Virus record (IMG/VR): IMGVR_UViG_3300025012_000231
Coordinates: 1-31,133 of that record
Origin: a virus
Strand: one strand, 5' to 3'
DNA length: 31,133 bases
Each line of letters begins with the position of its first letter. Position 1 is the first letter of the stretch. The position numbers and the translations under genes are program-made. Below, piece after piece: positions 1 through 7,120 of this stretch. Under the pieces are notes generated by a model, which searched no databases, had not been told where the DNA came from, and worked only from the letters and a program-made list of their open reading frames with translations.

Positions 1-4
1 AAGG

Positions 5-367
5 ATGCAGAAAGTTAGGGCTGAGTATAGTAGTTTTGTAGGAAATATGGTATTTAGGGGGCTGAAACTACCTGATATGGTATTGAGTGCAATAGAGATA
101 GGTAGAAGAGCTTATGAATATGTGAATCAATATATTAAGAAAATAAAAGATAAAAAAAAGAATATAATAATACCAAATGATAAATTCTATAAAGATTTAG
201 TAGTCAAGTCATTGGAAGAATTTGATATTAAATTTGAGTTTAGTAATTTGGTAGAGTTATATTACTTAGTAAAAAAGTCTAAAATTAGATATAGACTTTC
301 TTTAGAGGAGTTAGGTTTAAAGTTTTTGAGGCAAAGACATAAAAAATATGAGGCTATTATAATATAG
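5..367 (+). CDS. Hypothetical protein, possibly cut by the left edge
   Basis: I do not recognise this 120-residue protein. It is basic and mostly helical in appearance, with a lysine-rich stretch near residues 44-53 (KKIKDKKKN) and a basic C-terminus (LRQRHKKYEAIII). No signal peptide, membrane segment or known catalytic motif is visible. The first ATG is at position 5, so the frame may extend left of the window and this may be only the C-terminal part. It ends with TAG and is followed by about 340 bases without an intact gene. Base composition matches the phage genes that follow. Coding status is likely because the frame is long and uninterrupted; function is unknown. Confidence 0.6.
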   Translation: MQKVRAEYSSFVGNMVFRGLKLPDMVLSAIEIGRRAYEYVNQYIKKIKDKKKNIIIPNDKFYKDLVVKSLEEFDIKFEFSNLVELYYLVKKSKIRYRLSLEELGLKFLRQRHKKYEAIII

Positions 368-391
368 TATTATATTTTTTAATATTTTTGA

Positions 392-637
392 TATTTAAAT
401 AAATCTAATCCTGACATTTTATTTTATACAACACACGAAGAAAAAAGACAAAACCGTTATGAAAATTTAACAGATTTTCTTTTACAAACTTAGATTGGAA
501 ATACTTATAGCTACACTATATTTGATATTGGAAATAACGGTAAAATTTATGTATTGACTAAAAATGGAATTGATAAAAACTTAATTAATCAATTAGAAAT
601 TAATGATACCTTTATGAATTGGATAAATGAATTATAA
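392..637 (+). pseudogene. Decayed ORF with an in-frame TAG
   Basis: This gap between the first gene and position 711 is not empty. One frame stays open from 392 to 490, meets TAG at 491-493, then continues in the same frame to TAA at 635-637. The two halves read like ordinary protein: the first ends near RYENLTDFLLQT and the second begins IGNTYSYTIFDIGNNGK. There is no ATG at a sensible place, so the 5' end is also missing. I read it as the remnant of a gene. TAG is a normal stop elsewhere in the window (ends of the genes at 367, 6950, 7113 and 8962), so genome-wide recoding of TAG is unlikely. Confidence 0.45.
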
Positions 638-662
638 AAAATAATAGGGCTTTTTATTTTGT

Positions 663-690
663 AAAGGACTCAAAAATGAGTCCTTTTTTG
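663..690 (+). terminator. Rho-independent terminator
   Basis: A perfect 10-bp stem (AAAGGACTCA / TGAGTCCTTT) with an AAAA loop is followed by a T run. It closes the upstream transcript just before the next gene, and the candidate late promoter starts immediately after it. Confidence 0.85.
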
Positions 691-707
691 TTTGAATAAA
701 TAATAAT
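691..707 (+). promoter_or_regulatory. Candidate late promoter
   Basis: TTTGAATAAATAATAAT lies directly after the terminator and 9-20 bases before the ATG at 711. The core TTTGAATAAATA recurs on the opposite strand before other virion-type genes (18201, 20844 and 26731 regions). It resembles the T4 late promoter box TATAAATA. The assignment is inferred from recurrence and position. Confidence 0.5.
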
Positions 708-710
708 ATA

Positions 711-2462
711 ATGGCAGATTTAATAGTTTCAATTACTCCAAGTGAAGATACTAATTATTTAACATATAATGGTAATTATAGAATTTATACTACATGTGAA
801 CTAATTGCAAGTGTAGTATCTATTACTGGTTATATGGAAAATATTAATTTTCAAACGTATGACCAACTTGGTATGAAGAGGTCATTTAGATATTCAACAG
901 ACAAACTAAATTGGTCATTATGGATAGACTTCGATTCATCTGATTTAAGCCCACTAACAACTTTACAATTAGATAAACCAATTTATATAAGTATAAAATA
1001 TTTTTATAATTCGTCTATACAATTAGAAGGAGAACATTTAATACCTAATATTAAGATTGAGCAGTTTCAGTTATCATTTAAACCAAGTGTAGAAACTTTG
1101 CCAGATTATATATATATGCCTCCAGTGGAATGTAGTGATGAATTTAGTCCAAATATTGTAGTATGTAGGAATCTGAAATTTGATCCATATAAATTAGCAC
1201 CGATTGTTAATATAATTAAACAATTAAATAATAGTGTAAATCAACAATTTGGACATGAAGTTCTATATTTTAGAACTGGAAGTACTGCACCAGATTATAC
1301 ATTTAAAGAATATACTTTACAAAAAGTAATAGATAAAAAGTGTATTAAAGTATTAGTATTAAATAATCAATTTCCAGATAATAAACCCGTATTTGCAGAA
1401 TTTGGAGTAGACTTTGAAACTCCTTTTGAAATACATATAGTTAATGAATACTTTGAAGAACAATTTGGTAAAAACTCAAGACCTAGAAAAAGAGATTTTA
1501 TGTATTTTCAAAAATTAAATAGGGTATATGAAATACAAGGAAGTTATTCTTATAGAGATATTAATATGGAAGAAATGTATCATAGAGTACAATTAGTTAA
1601 GTATAACCCAAATATTGATATGCAAATGAATGCTGAAAATCAACAGGCAATAGATGATTTAATAGTATCAACAGATGAGTTATTTAAAGATGAATTGAAA
1701 AAAGAAAAAGATGATGCTATATTACCTCAGCAATTTAATACTACAAATAGAATAAAAGGAGATTCTAGAAAATCTATTGATAAAGGACTATTAATATCTG
1801 ATTATAACCAATTAATGAATTGGGGACCTATTATTAATAATTATTATGATCTTTCAAAAATGACAAATAATGTTGCAGTAAATTATAAATATGAATCTAA
1901 TCTTTTAGAAAATGATAATTTAACATTTAGTACTTATTTTAAATTAATAGGTAAAACATCAGGAAATGTAATTTTCCTAGATGGAAGTTTAGGTAGTCCT
2001 ATTGATGGATTAAAAATTAGCGGGCAATATAATAGAACAAATAATATATTAGTTTTAAATATAAATTTAAATACATTATTAAAAACATATACACTCACTG
2101 ATATAATTTTTGATAATTGGTATAATTTAATAATAGAAATATCAAATGAATTTCAACAAATTGGAGTATACTTATATGAACCTATAATAGATTCATCAAT
2201 GACAAATAACTGGAATGATTTTACTCAAATATTTAAGAAAATAGAAACATTAACTAGAACTATAATTAATACTACTGAAAATTATAAATTATTAAAGGGT
2301 GACTTATATTTATCTAATATAAGATTATTTAATTATTTAGTAAAAGAAGAAAATCATAAATTAGTAATGAGTATGCTAACTATAAAAGATGAAGGAAATT
2401 CTCCCATTGTAGATAATTGCAAAAGAGAACTAAAGATACCATATATTGCATTAAACAAATAA
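711..2462 (+). CDS. Putative virion structural protein with LamG-like C-terminal region
   Basis: This is a 583-residue protein without a recognised family. The N-terminal 300 residues are rich in beta-type sequence and aromatic residues, as in neck or baseplate proteins. Residues of about 300-350 are charged and probably a linker (DELFKDELKKEKDD). Residues of about 395-560 read like a concanavalin/LamG-type beta sandwich: alternating hydrophobic strands, FDNWYNLIIEIS, then GDLYLSNIRLFN near the end, a pattern typical of LamG jelly rolls. It sits behind a terminator and a late-promoter-like box and just upstream of the terminase, which fits a late structural gene. A carbohydrate-binding or baseplate role is possible but is inference. 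The ATG at 711 is well placed after the promoter box. Confidence 0.6.
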   Translation: MADLIVSITPSEDTNYLTYNGNYRIYTTCELIASVVSITGYMENINFQTYDQLGMKRSFRYSTDKLNWSLWIDFDSSDLSPLTTLQLDKPIYISIKYFYNSSIQLEGEHLIPNIKIEQFQLSFKPSVETLPDYIYMPPVECSDEFSPNIVVCRNLKFDPYKLAPIVNIIKQLNNSVNQQFGHEVLYFRTGSTAPDYTFKEYTLQKVIDKKCIKVLVLNNQFPDNKPVFAEFGVDFETPFEIHIVNEYFEEQFGKNSRPRKRDFMYFQKLNRVYEIQGSYSYRDINMEEMYHRVQLVKYNPNIDMQMNAENQQAIDDLIVSTDELFKDELKKEKDDAILPQQFNTTNRIKGDSRKSIDKGLLISDYNQLMNWGPIINNYYDLSKMTNNVAVNYKYESNLLENDNLTFSTYFKLIGKTSGNVIFLDGSLGSPIDGLKISGQYNRTNNILVLNINLNTLLKTYTLTDIIFDNWYNLIIEISNEFQQIGVYLYEPIIDSSMTNNWNDFTQIFKKIETLTRTIINTTENYKLLKGDLYLSNIRLFNYLVKEENHKLVMSMLTIKDEGNSPIVDNCKRELKIPYIALNK

Positions 2463-2473
2463 TAAAAAATAAA

Positions 2474-3103
2474 ATGAAACATATAAAACTTTTTGAACAG
2501 TTTATATCTGAAGAAGACATACCTAAACTTAGTCGTAAAGATATATTTATACCTAGGAGGCTTAAAGAAAGATGGGATGACTTACTTATCCATTACCTTA
2601 ATAAAGGGTATACCAAAGAACAAATATTCGTTGCTAAACCTTTTAATGAACTTATTTTTATAACTAAAAATAATATAGAAGATTTTAAGAATATTAAAGT
2701 TATAATTGGTAATGTTAGAATAAGCGAAATACATGATTTAAGAGAGCTAAGTATAGAAGAAGTAAATGGATATTTTAGTTGCTCTTATAATAACTTAACT
2801 AGTCTAGATGGCGTCCCTAAAAAAGTTGACGAATTTTATTGTTCTAATAATAAACTAACTAATCTCAAAGGATCTCCTAGTATAGTTAACGGTGGTTTTT
2901 ATTGTTCTAATAATAAACTAACTAGTTTAGAGGGAGCTCCTAATAATGTTAATGAATTTGATTGTTCTTATAATTATTTAACTAGTCTAGAAGATGCTCC
3001 TAAAATAGTTAATGGAAATTTTTTTATTACTTATAATTATAAAGATTTTACAGAAAAAGAAGTAAGAGAAGTAATCGATGTTAAAGGAATAGCTTATGTT
3101 TAA
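2474..3103 (+). CDS. LRR family paralog 1, CTS-like N-terminus
   Basis: First of seven paralogs. I chose the ATG at 2474 because it gives the shared N-terminus MKHIKLFEQFISEEDIPK; the frame also opens further upstream at 2417. The protein is 209 residues: a leader of about 14 residues with FISE (an I-x-E site), a conserved head with IPRRLKERWDDLL and YLNKGYTKEQIFVAKPF, four repeats of 21 residues (pattern FxCSxNxLTSLEGAP then xxVNG), and a cap beginning FTEKEVREVIDVKG. Such repeats form short solenoids used for protein binding. The leader suggests packaging in the phage head. The next gene, the terminase, is in the same frame, separated only by TAA and five codons. The target of the LRR is unknown. 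Confidence 0.85.
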   Translation: MKHIKLFEQFISEEDIPKLSRKDIFIPRRLKERWDDLLIHYLNKGYTKEQIFVAKPFNELIFITKNNIEDFKNIKVIIGNVRISEIHDLRELSIEEVNGYFSCSYNNLTSLDGVPKKVDEFYCSNNKLTNLKGSPSIVNGGFYCSNNKLTSLEGAPNNVNEFDCSYNYLTSLEDAPKIVNGNFFITYNYKDFTEKEVREVIDVKGIAYV

Positions 3104-3118
3104 AATAATTATTATTAT

Positions 3119-5080
3119 TTGCGTGATTTTTTAAAAGATGGAAATTTTACATCTATCAAGTTATCAGATAGTGAGAGTAAAATTAAAACTGATCCAAAAA
3201 CAGGAGAGGTTATATCTCAGTCTTCCTCTTTTATTTGGACATCTGATAAAATAAATGATATTCTTCAAAAATATAATGACGGTTTAGTTGAAATTAAAGG
3301 GATGTCAAATAGTCCTTTTTTTACTGGAGATATAGAATTGCGCCGAGGAAATATATTGTTTGAGTATACTCCATATGAATTAAATGAAATTAGAAAATGT
3401 AGAGAAGATATATTATATTTTGCAGATACATACTGTAAACTAATGACTGACAATGGGTATGAATTAATAAAAACTGCACCACATCAAAGAGAAGTATTAC
3501 TAAATTATGTAAATAATAAATTTACAATTAGTATGCAATCTAGACAATCATTTAAGTCTACTACTGCTAGTATATTTATAGCATGGGTTACATGTTTTTC
3601 TTATGATAAGAATGTATTAATGATTGCTGATGTTAGTGAAACCACTAAAGAAATAATAGATAAGTTCTGGAATATTTATCGTACTTTGCCATTTTTTATA
3701 AAACCTGGTGTAATAAATGATTCAGTTATGTCAAAGAAATTTGATAATTTATGTAGAATATTTGGCAGAAATACTAGTACTAAAAGTGCTATTGGAGTAA
3801 CTGCATCTATTGTTTATATTGATGAGTTTGCTCATATTGAGCCGTCGTTTATAGAAAAATTCTATAAATCTGTTTACCCAACTATTAGTTCTAAGCCTGA
3901 TGGAAAAGTTATAATAACATCTACTCCAAATGGTCCAAATAAATTTTATGAATTATACTTAGGAGCATTAGATAAACAAAATGAATATGTTCCAATTAGA
4001 GTAGACTGGTGGCAAATACCAGGAAGAGACGAAAAATGGAAAAATCAAGAAATTGCTAACTTAGGTAATATAGAGTCATTTAATCAAGAATATGGTTTAC
4101 AGTTTTTTTCGAGCGACTCATTATTATTAACTTCAGATAATATAAAGAAAATAAACAACTTAAAAACTTCATTTATACATAAATCAATATTTAATTTTGA
4201 AGATGAAGAGATAACATATACTGAATTAAAATGGCATCCTAATTTTAAATTAGATAATTTAAAAAATGATAAACATTGTTATGTATTTACTGTAGATACT
4301 GCTGACGGTATAGAAAACGATTATTCTGTTATTAATATATGGAAATTAACAACTATTCCTTTTAAATCATTATTTAAAAATAGAGATCTATTTAGAAATG
4401 AAATAGATTGCTTTGGATTAGTACAAGTTGGAGTATTTAGAAGTAATACAACTGATATTAATCAATTTAGCCGTATATTAGAAATATTATCATTTAAAGT
4501 ATTTAATACTGATCATGTAAGAATAATACTTGAAATGAATCATAAGGGTGACCTATTAGTTAATAAATTGGAAAATAATAATTCTTATTGGCCAGGATTA
4601 TTATTATACAGCAAGCACTCTAATGAATCTAAAATATTAAAACCTGGTATAAAAACTACATCATCTAATAAAGTCAGGTTTTGTGAAAGATTAAATTATT
4701 TTATAACGTTAGATAAAATAATGCCGACTGACTCTGAAACTATTAAAGAATTAAATGCATTTGGTAAAACTAAAAACGGGTCATATAGAGGACAAAATGG
4801 TCATGACGATTTAAGTATGAGCTGTGTATTTTTAAGTGCATTTTATGAAAGTTCATTATTTATAGAATTAGCAAGTGAAAGCTACGATTTAATACAAAAT
4901 GTTGAATATAAGAAAAAATTTGAAAATGAAATATTAAAATATAATACTGAACGCGAATATAGTACTAATTCTGTAAATTTCAATTCATTAAACCAAATAA
5001 ATAATCTTTTTAATAATGTTAATAATGGAAATTACTTACCACATTCATTGATAAATAGTGAAGACCCTTATAAAATTTAA
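3119..5080 (+). CDS. terL: Terminase large subunit (T4 gp17-like)
   Basis: This is the ATP-driven DNA packaging motor and headful nuclease. It is 653 residues against about 610 in T4 gp17. A degenerate Walker A is seen at residues 141-148 (SRQSFKST, where gp17 has SRQLGKT), Walker B with catalytic Glu at IVYIDEF (D235, E236), and the coupling motif STPNG at 268-272. The C-terminal RNase H-like nuclease shows the three metal ligands: D393 in TVDTADG, E472 in LEMNHKGD, and D563/D564 in NGHDDLS. The start is odd: no ATG is available until residue 62, so TTG at 3119 is the most likely start. The preceding LRR gene is in the same frame and its TAA is only 15 bases away. The tail fibre gene also seems to use TTG, so TTG starts are plausible in this phage. 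Confidence 0.93.
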   Translation: MRDFLKDGNFTSIKLSDSESKIKTDPKTGEVISQSSSFIWTSDKINDILQKYNDGLVEIKGMSNSPFFTGDIELRRGNILFEYTPYELNEIRKCREDILYFADTYCKLMTDNGYELIKTAPHQREVLLNYVNNKFTISMQSRQSFKSTTASIFIAWVTCFSYDKNVLMIADVSETTKEIIDKFWNIYRTLPFFIKPGVINDSVMSKKFDNLCRIFGRNTSTKSAIGVTASIVYIDEFAHIEPSFIEKFYKSVYPTISSKPDGKVIITSTPNGPNKFYELYLGALDKQNEYVPIRVDWWQIPGRDEKWKNQEIANLGNIESFNQEYGLQFFSSDSLLLTSDNIKKINNLKTSFIHKSIFNFEDEEITYTELKWHPNFKLDNLKNDKHCYVFTVDTADGIENDYSVINIWKLTTIPFKSLFKNRDLFRNEIDCFGLVQVGVFRSNTTDINQFSRILEILSFKVFNTDHVRIILEMNHKGDLLVNKLENNNSYWPGLLLYSKHSNESKILKPGIKTTSSNKVRFCERLNYFITLDKIMPTDSETIKELNAFGKTKNGSYRGQNGHDDLSMSCVFLSAFYESSLFIELASESYDLIQNVEYKKKFENEILKYNTEREYSTNSVNFNSLNQINNLFNNVNNGNYLPHSLINSEDPYKI

Positions 5081-5087
5081 TTTAAAT

Positions 5088-5723
5088 ATGAAACATATAA
5101 AACTATTTGAACAATTCATATCTGAAGAAGACACTCCTAAGCTTAGTGCTAAAGATATATTTATACCTAGAAGACTTAAAGAAAGATGGGATGACCTGTT
5201 ACTTCCTTACCTAAATAAAGGTTATACCAAAGAACAAATATTTGTAGCTAAACCCTTTGATGAACCTATTGTTATAACTAAAAATAATATAGGAGACTTT
5301 AAAAGTATTAAAGTTATAATTGGTAATGTTAGAATACGTGGAATAACTGATTTGAGGAAGTTAGGTATAGAGGAAGTAACTGGTTTTTTTGATTGTTCTA
5401 ATAATAGCTTAACTAGTCTAGAAGGAAGTCCTATTATAGTTGGAGGATTTTTCTATTGTTATAATAATAATTTAACTAGTCTTGAAGGAGCTCCTGCTAC
5501 ATTTAATGGATGGTTTAATTGTTCATTTAATAGCTTAACTAGTCTTGAAGGAGCTCCTGCTACATTTAATGGATGGTTTAATTGTTCATTTAATAGCTTA
5601 ACTAGTCTAGAAGGAGCTCCTAAAGTAGTTAATGGCAAATTTGCTATTAATGATAATATAAAGAACTTTACAGAAAAAGAAGTAAGAGAAGTAGTTGATG
5701 TAAAAGGAAAAGTTATTGTTTAA
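5088..5723 (+). CDS. LRR family paralog 2, with exact internal duplication
   Basis: The start at ATG 5088 gives MKHIKLFEQFISEEDTPK; an in-frame ATG at 5058 lies inside the terminase gene and is less likely. The protein is 211 residues: CTS-like leader, conserved head, four 21-residue repeats and the C-terminal cap (FTEKEVREVVDVKGK). Repeats 2 and 3 come from an exact 63-bp tandem duplication (5472-5534 and 5535-5597), so the copy number changed recently. It begins 7 bases after the terminase stop and ends 1 base before the ATG of the next gene, so translation is likely coupled. The role is unknown; protein binding by the LRR and head packaging by the leader are inferences. Confidence 0.85.
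   Translation: MKHIKLFEQFISEEDTPKLSAKDIFIPRRLKERWDDLLLPYLNKGYTKEQIFVAKPFDEPIVITKNNIGDFKSIKVIIGNVRIRGITDLRKLGIEEVTGFFDCSNNSLTSLEGSPIIVGGFFYCYNNNLTSLEGAPATFNGWFNCSFNSLTSLEGAPATFNGWFNCSFNSLTSLEGAPKVVNGKFAINDNIKNFTEKEVREVVDVKGKVIV
5472..5597 (+). repeat. Two identical 63-bp tandem units in LRR paralog 2
   Basis: Unit 5472-5534 is identical to 5535-5597, and a third, diverged unit begins at 5598. The period equals 21 codons, one LRR. Exact identity at synonymous sites shows recent duplication. Confidence 0.95.
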
Positions 5724-5724
5724 A

Positions 5725-6351
5725 ATGAAACATATTAAATTATTTGAAGAATATATTAATAGTATAGAACTAATTACTGAATTAGCGATTAGCCTTGAAA
5801 CACTACTTGATATTAATAATAAGTCTATTGCATTAGTTATGCAAGAACTTAAACATAAAAAGTATAAATACTCTATTTATGATTTTGAAAATTCTAAAGT
5901 TCTTGGATTTATGGAAATTGCTGAAGACGACGGCATAATGCAAGTATCTAAGGTTGCTTCTGAAAAAGGTTATGGCCCGCTATTATACGATATATCCATG
6001 ATGAATATTTATCCAAACGGACTTTCACCAGATAGAAGCTCAATAACTAGTGGAGCTCTAAATTTATGGAAATACTATTATGAAAATAGGCGAGATATTA
6101 TAAAAAAAGAAATTAAACCAGGAGATCCTGCCTATATGGAATCATATAAAATGGGAGAAGACCTTACTATACATACTAACCCTGAAATTTTAAAACTATT
6201 AAACACTATTTATTATTTAAAACCAACTACTACATATTATAAATATACATCATTAAGCAATCAAATAATTAATGATAAAAATGCTTCGCCTAACTATATT
6301 TTAAATAAAGGCCAAACTTACTTTTGGAAAAAATACCTTAATAAAGTATAA
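5725..6351 (+). CDS. GNAT-like protein with CTS-like N-terminus
   Basis: The ATG at 5725 is chosen because it gives MKHIKLFEEYINSIE, matching the leader of the LRR proteins; an upstream TTG at 5716 overlaps the previous gene. The 208-residue protein has FENSKVLGFMEIAEDDG followed by VASEKGYGPLLYDISM near residues 83-98. The GYGPLLYD segment resembles the acetyl-CoA pyrophosphate-binding motif A (Q/R-x-x-G-x-G/A) of GNAT acetyltransferases, and phage proteins of this look are sometimes annotated that way. A downstream segment (YPNGLSPDRSSITSGALNLW) is typical of the same group. If it is a packaged enzyme, it could modify a host protein on injection; that is speculation. The leader lacks the I-x-E at position 11-13 found in most of the others. 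Confidence 0.6.
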   Translation: MKHIKLFEEYINSIELITELAISLETLLDINNKSIALVMQELKHKKYKYSIYDFENSKVLGFMEIAEDDGIMQVSKVASEKGYGPLLYDISMMNIYPNGLSPDRSSITSGALNLWKYYYENRRDIIKKEIKPGDPAYMESYKMGEDLTIHTNPEILKLLNTIYYLKPTTTYYKYTSLSNQIINDKNASPNYILNKGQTYFWKKYLNKV

Positions 6352-6592
6352 AAAACTCTAAATTTAAATACTTATTTACCAATCTATTATAAAAACAGTT
6401 AATATAGATAGGGACAAGTATTTGTCTAATTATTTTAAGTTTATTTAAAACTTTTTTTGGTTTTAATAATATATCTTAAATAAATTCTCTTTGAAAAATA
6501 CAGACTAGAGTTTGCCTAGCAATAACTAGAGTCTTTCTGGTAGTTGAATAAACTTAACTTCAATCATTGAGAATTATCTTATTTAATTAAAT
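6352..6592 (+). other. Intergenic leader before tRNA-Asn
   Basis: No ORF is supported here. The stretch has a weak AT-only hairpin with a T run at about 6437-6458 (AAGTTT / AAACTT), which could end the upstream transcript. ACTAGAGT occurs twice as a direct repeat between about 6509 and 6535. A promoter for the tRNA is presumably here but I cannot place it. Confidence 0.3.
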
Positions 6593-6665
6593 TCCTCTGT
6601 AGCTCAGTTGGTAGAGCACATAACTGTTAATTATGTGGTCGGTGGATCATGCCCATCCAGAGGAG
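6593..6665 (+). tRNA. tRNA-Asn (anticodon GTT)
   Basis: A cloverleaf can be drawn by hand. The acceptor stem TCCTCTG/CAGAGGA is perfect (7 bp); the D arm is GCTC-AGTTGGTA-GAGC; the anticodon stem is CATAA/TTATG with loop CTGTTAA, giving GTT; the variable loop is TGGTC; the T stem is GGTGG/CCATC. The discriminator G fits Asn. CCA is not encoded. The T loop is ATCATGC instead of TTCRANY: the conserved T54-A58 pair is replaced by A54-T58, which is unusual. Anticodon GTT reads AAC and, by wobble, AAT, a very frequent codon in this genome. Confidence 0.85.
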
Positions 6666-6683
6666 CATAAAAACTTTTATTTT

Positions 6684-6950
6684 ATGAATGATACTACTAA
6701 ATTTAAAGAAAACATTGAAAGTATATTAAATGAAATTGGATCTCTTTTAATAGAAAAAAATAGAAAATACGGTAATTCTGCCCTTAATCCAATTAGAATT
6801 ATGAGTAAAGTAGGGCCTACTGAACAGATTCTAATTAGAATAGATGATAAACTAAATCGTATTAAAAATCAGCAATTAGATGAAGACGAGGATGTTATTA
6901 ATGATTTAATTGGATATTTAATTTTATTAAAAATTGCAAGAAAAAAATAG
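6684..6950 (+). CDS. MazG-like / DUF1599 (nucleotide modification associated domain 1) protein
   Basis: The start ATG at 6684 is used; a longer reading from 6633 would begin inside the tRNA. The 88-residue protein reads MNDTTKFKENIESILNEIG, then LLIEKNRKYGNSALNP, EQILIRIDDKLNRI and DVINDLIGYLILLKI. This helical pattern with KNxxYGNSxxxP, RIDDKLxRI and a late acidic-hydrophobic helix matches the small MazG-like family known as DUF1599/Nmad1, found in phages near DNA or nucleotide modification genes. A role in nucleotide pool or base modification metabolism is therefore likely, but the exact reaction is not shown. It lies between a tRNA and the topoisomerase genes. Confidence 0.65.
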   Translation: MNDTTKFKENIESILNEIGSLLIEKNRKYGNSALNPIRIMSKVGPTEQILIRIDDKLNRIKNQQLDEDEDVINDLIGYLILLKIARKK

Positions 6951-6987
6951 ATGCTGTAAAATAAATAGTTAAAAAAAACTATTTAAT

Positions 6988-7113
6988 ATGGCAAAGGGTA
7001 AAAACTCCGGAAATTTCAAAATAAGTTTAAATAAAAAGAAAACAAATAGAAAACCAAAAAGTAAAAAAAGAGGAGGTAACTTTAAGCACTCTTTATTAGG
7101 CCATTCTAAATAG
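6988..7113 (+). CDS. Small highly basic protein (41 aa)
   Basis: A short ORF starts MAKGKNSGNFKISLNKKK and ends GGNFKHSLLGHSK. About a third of its residues are Lys or Arg (14 of 41), with two similar segments, SGNFKIS and GGNFKHS. That suggests binding to nucleic acid, or a tiny virion or nucleoid component. It begins 37 bases after the previous gene, behind a hairpin (AAATAGTT / AACTATTT at 6963-6984) and a TAAAATAAATAG box, and ends 7 bases before the topoisomerase start. The clean fit between two genes supports it as a real gene. No family is recognised. Confidence 0.55.
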   Translation: MAKGKNSGNFKISLNKKKTNRKPKSKKRGGNFKHSLLGHSK

Positions 7114-7120
7114 CATATAT

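Noticed and set aside
491-493. TAG recoding (stop suppression) in this phage
   Set aside because: Several clear genes end with TAG (367, 6950, 7113, 8962), and no suppressor tRNA is seen.
6633-6683. Upstream extension of the MazG-like gene starting at 6633
   Set aside because: It would begin inside the tRNA-Asn gene; the ATG at 6684 is the sensible start.
7070-7075. AGGAGG as the ribosome binding site for the topoisomerase gene
   Set aside because: It lies about 45 bases before the ATG at 7121 and encodes Arg-Gly in the small basic protein; the spacing is wrong.
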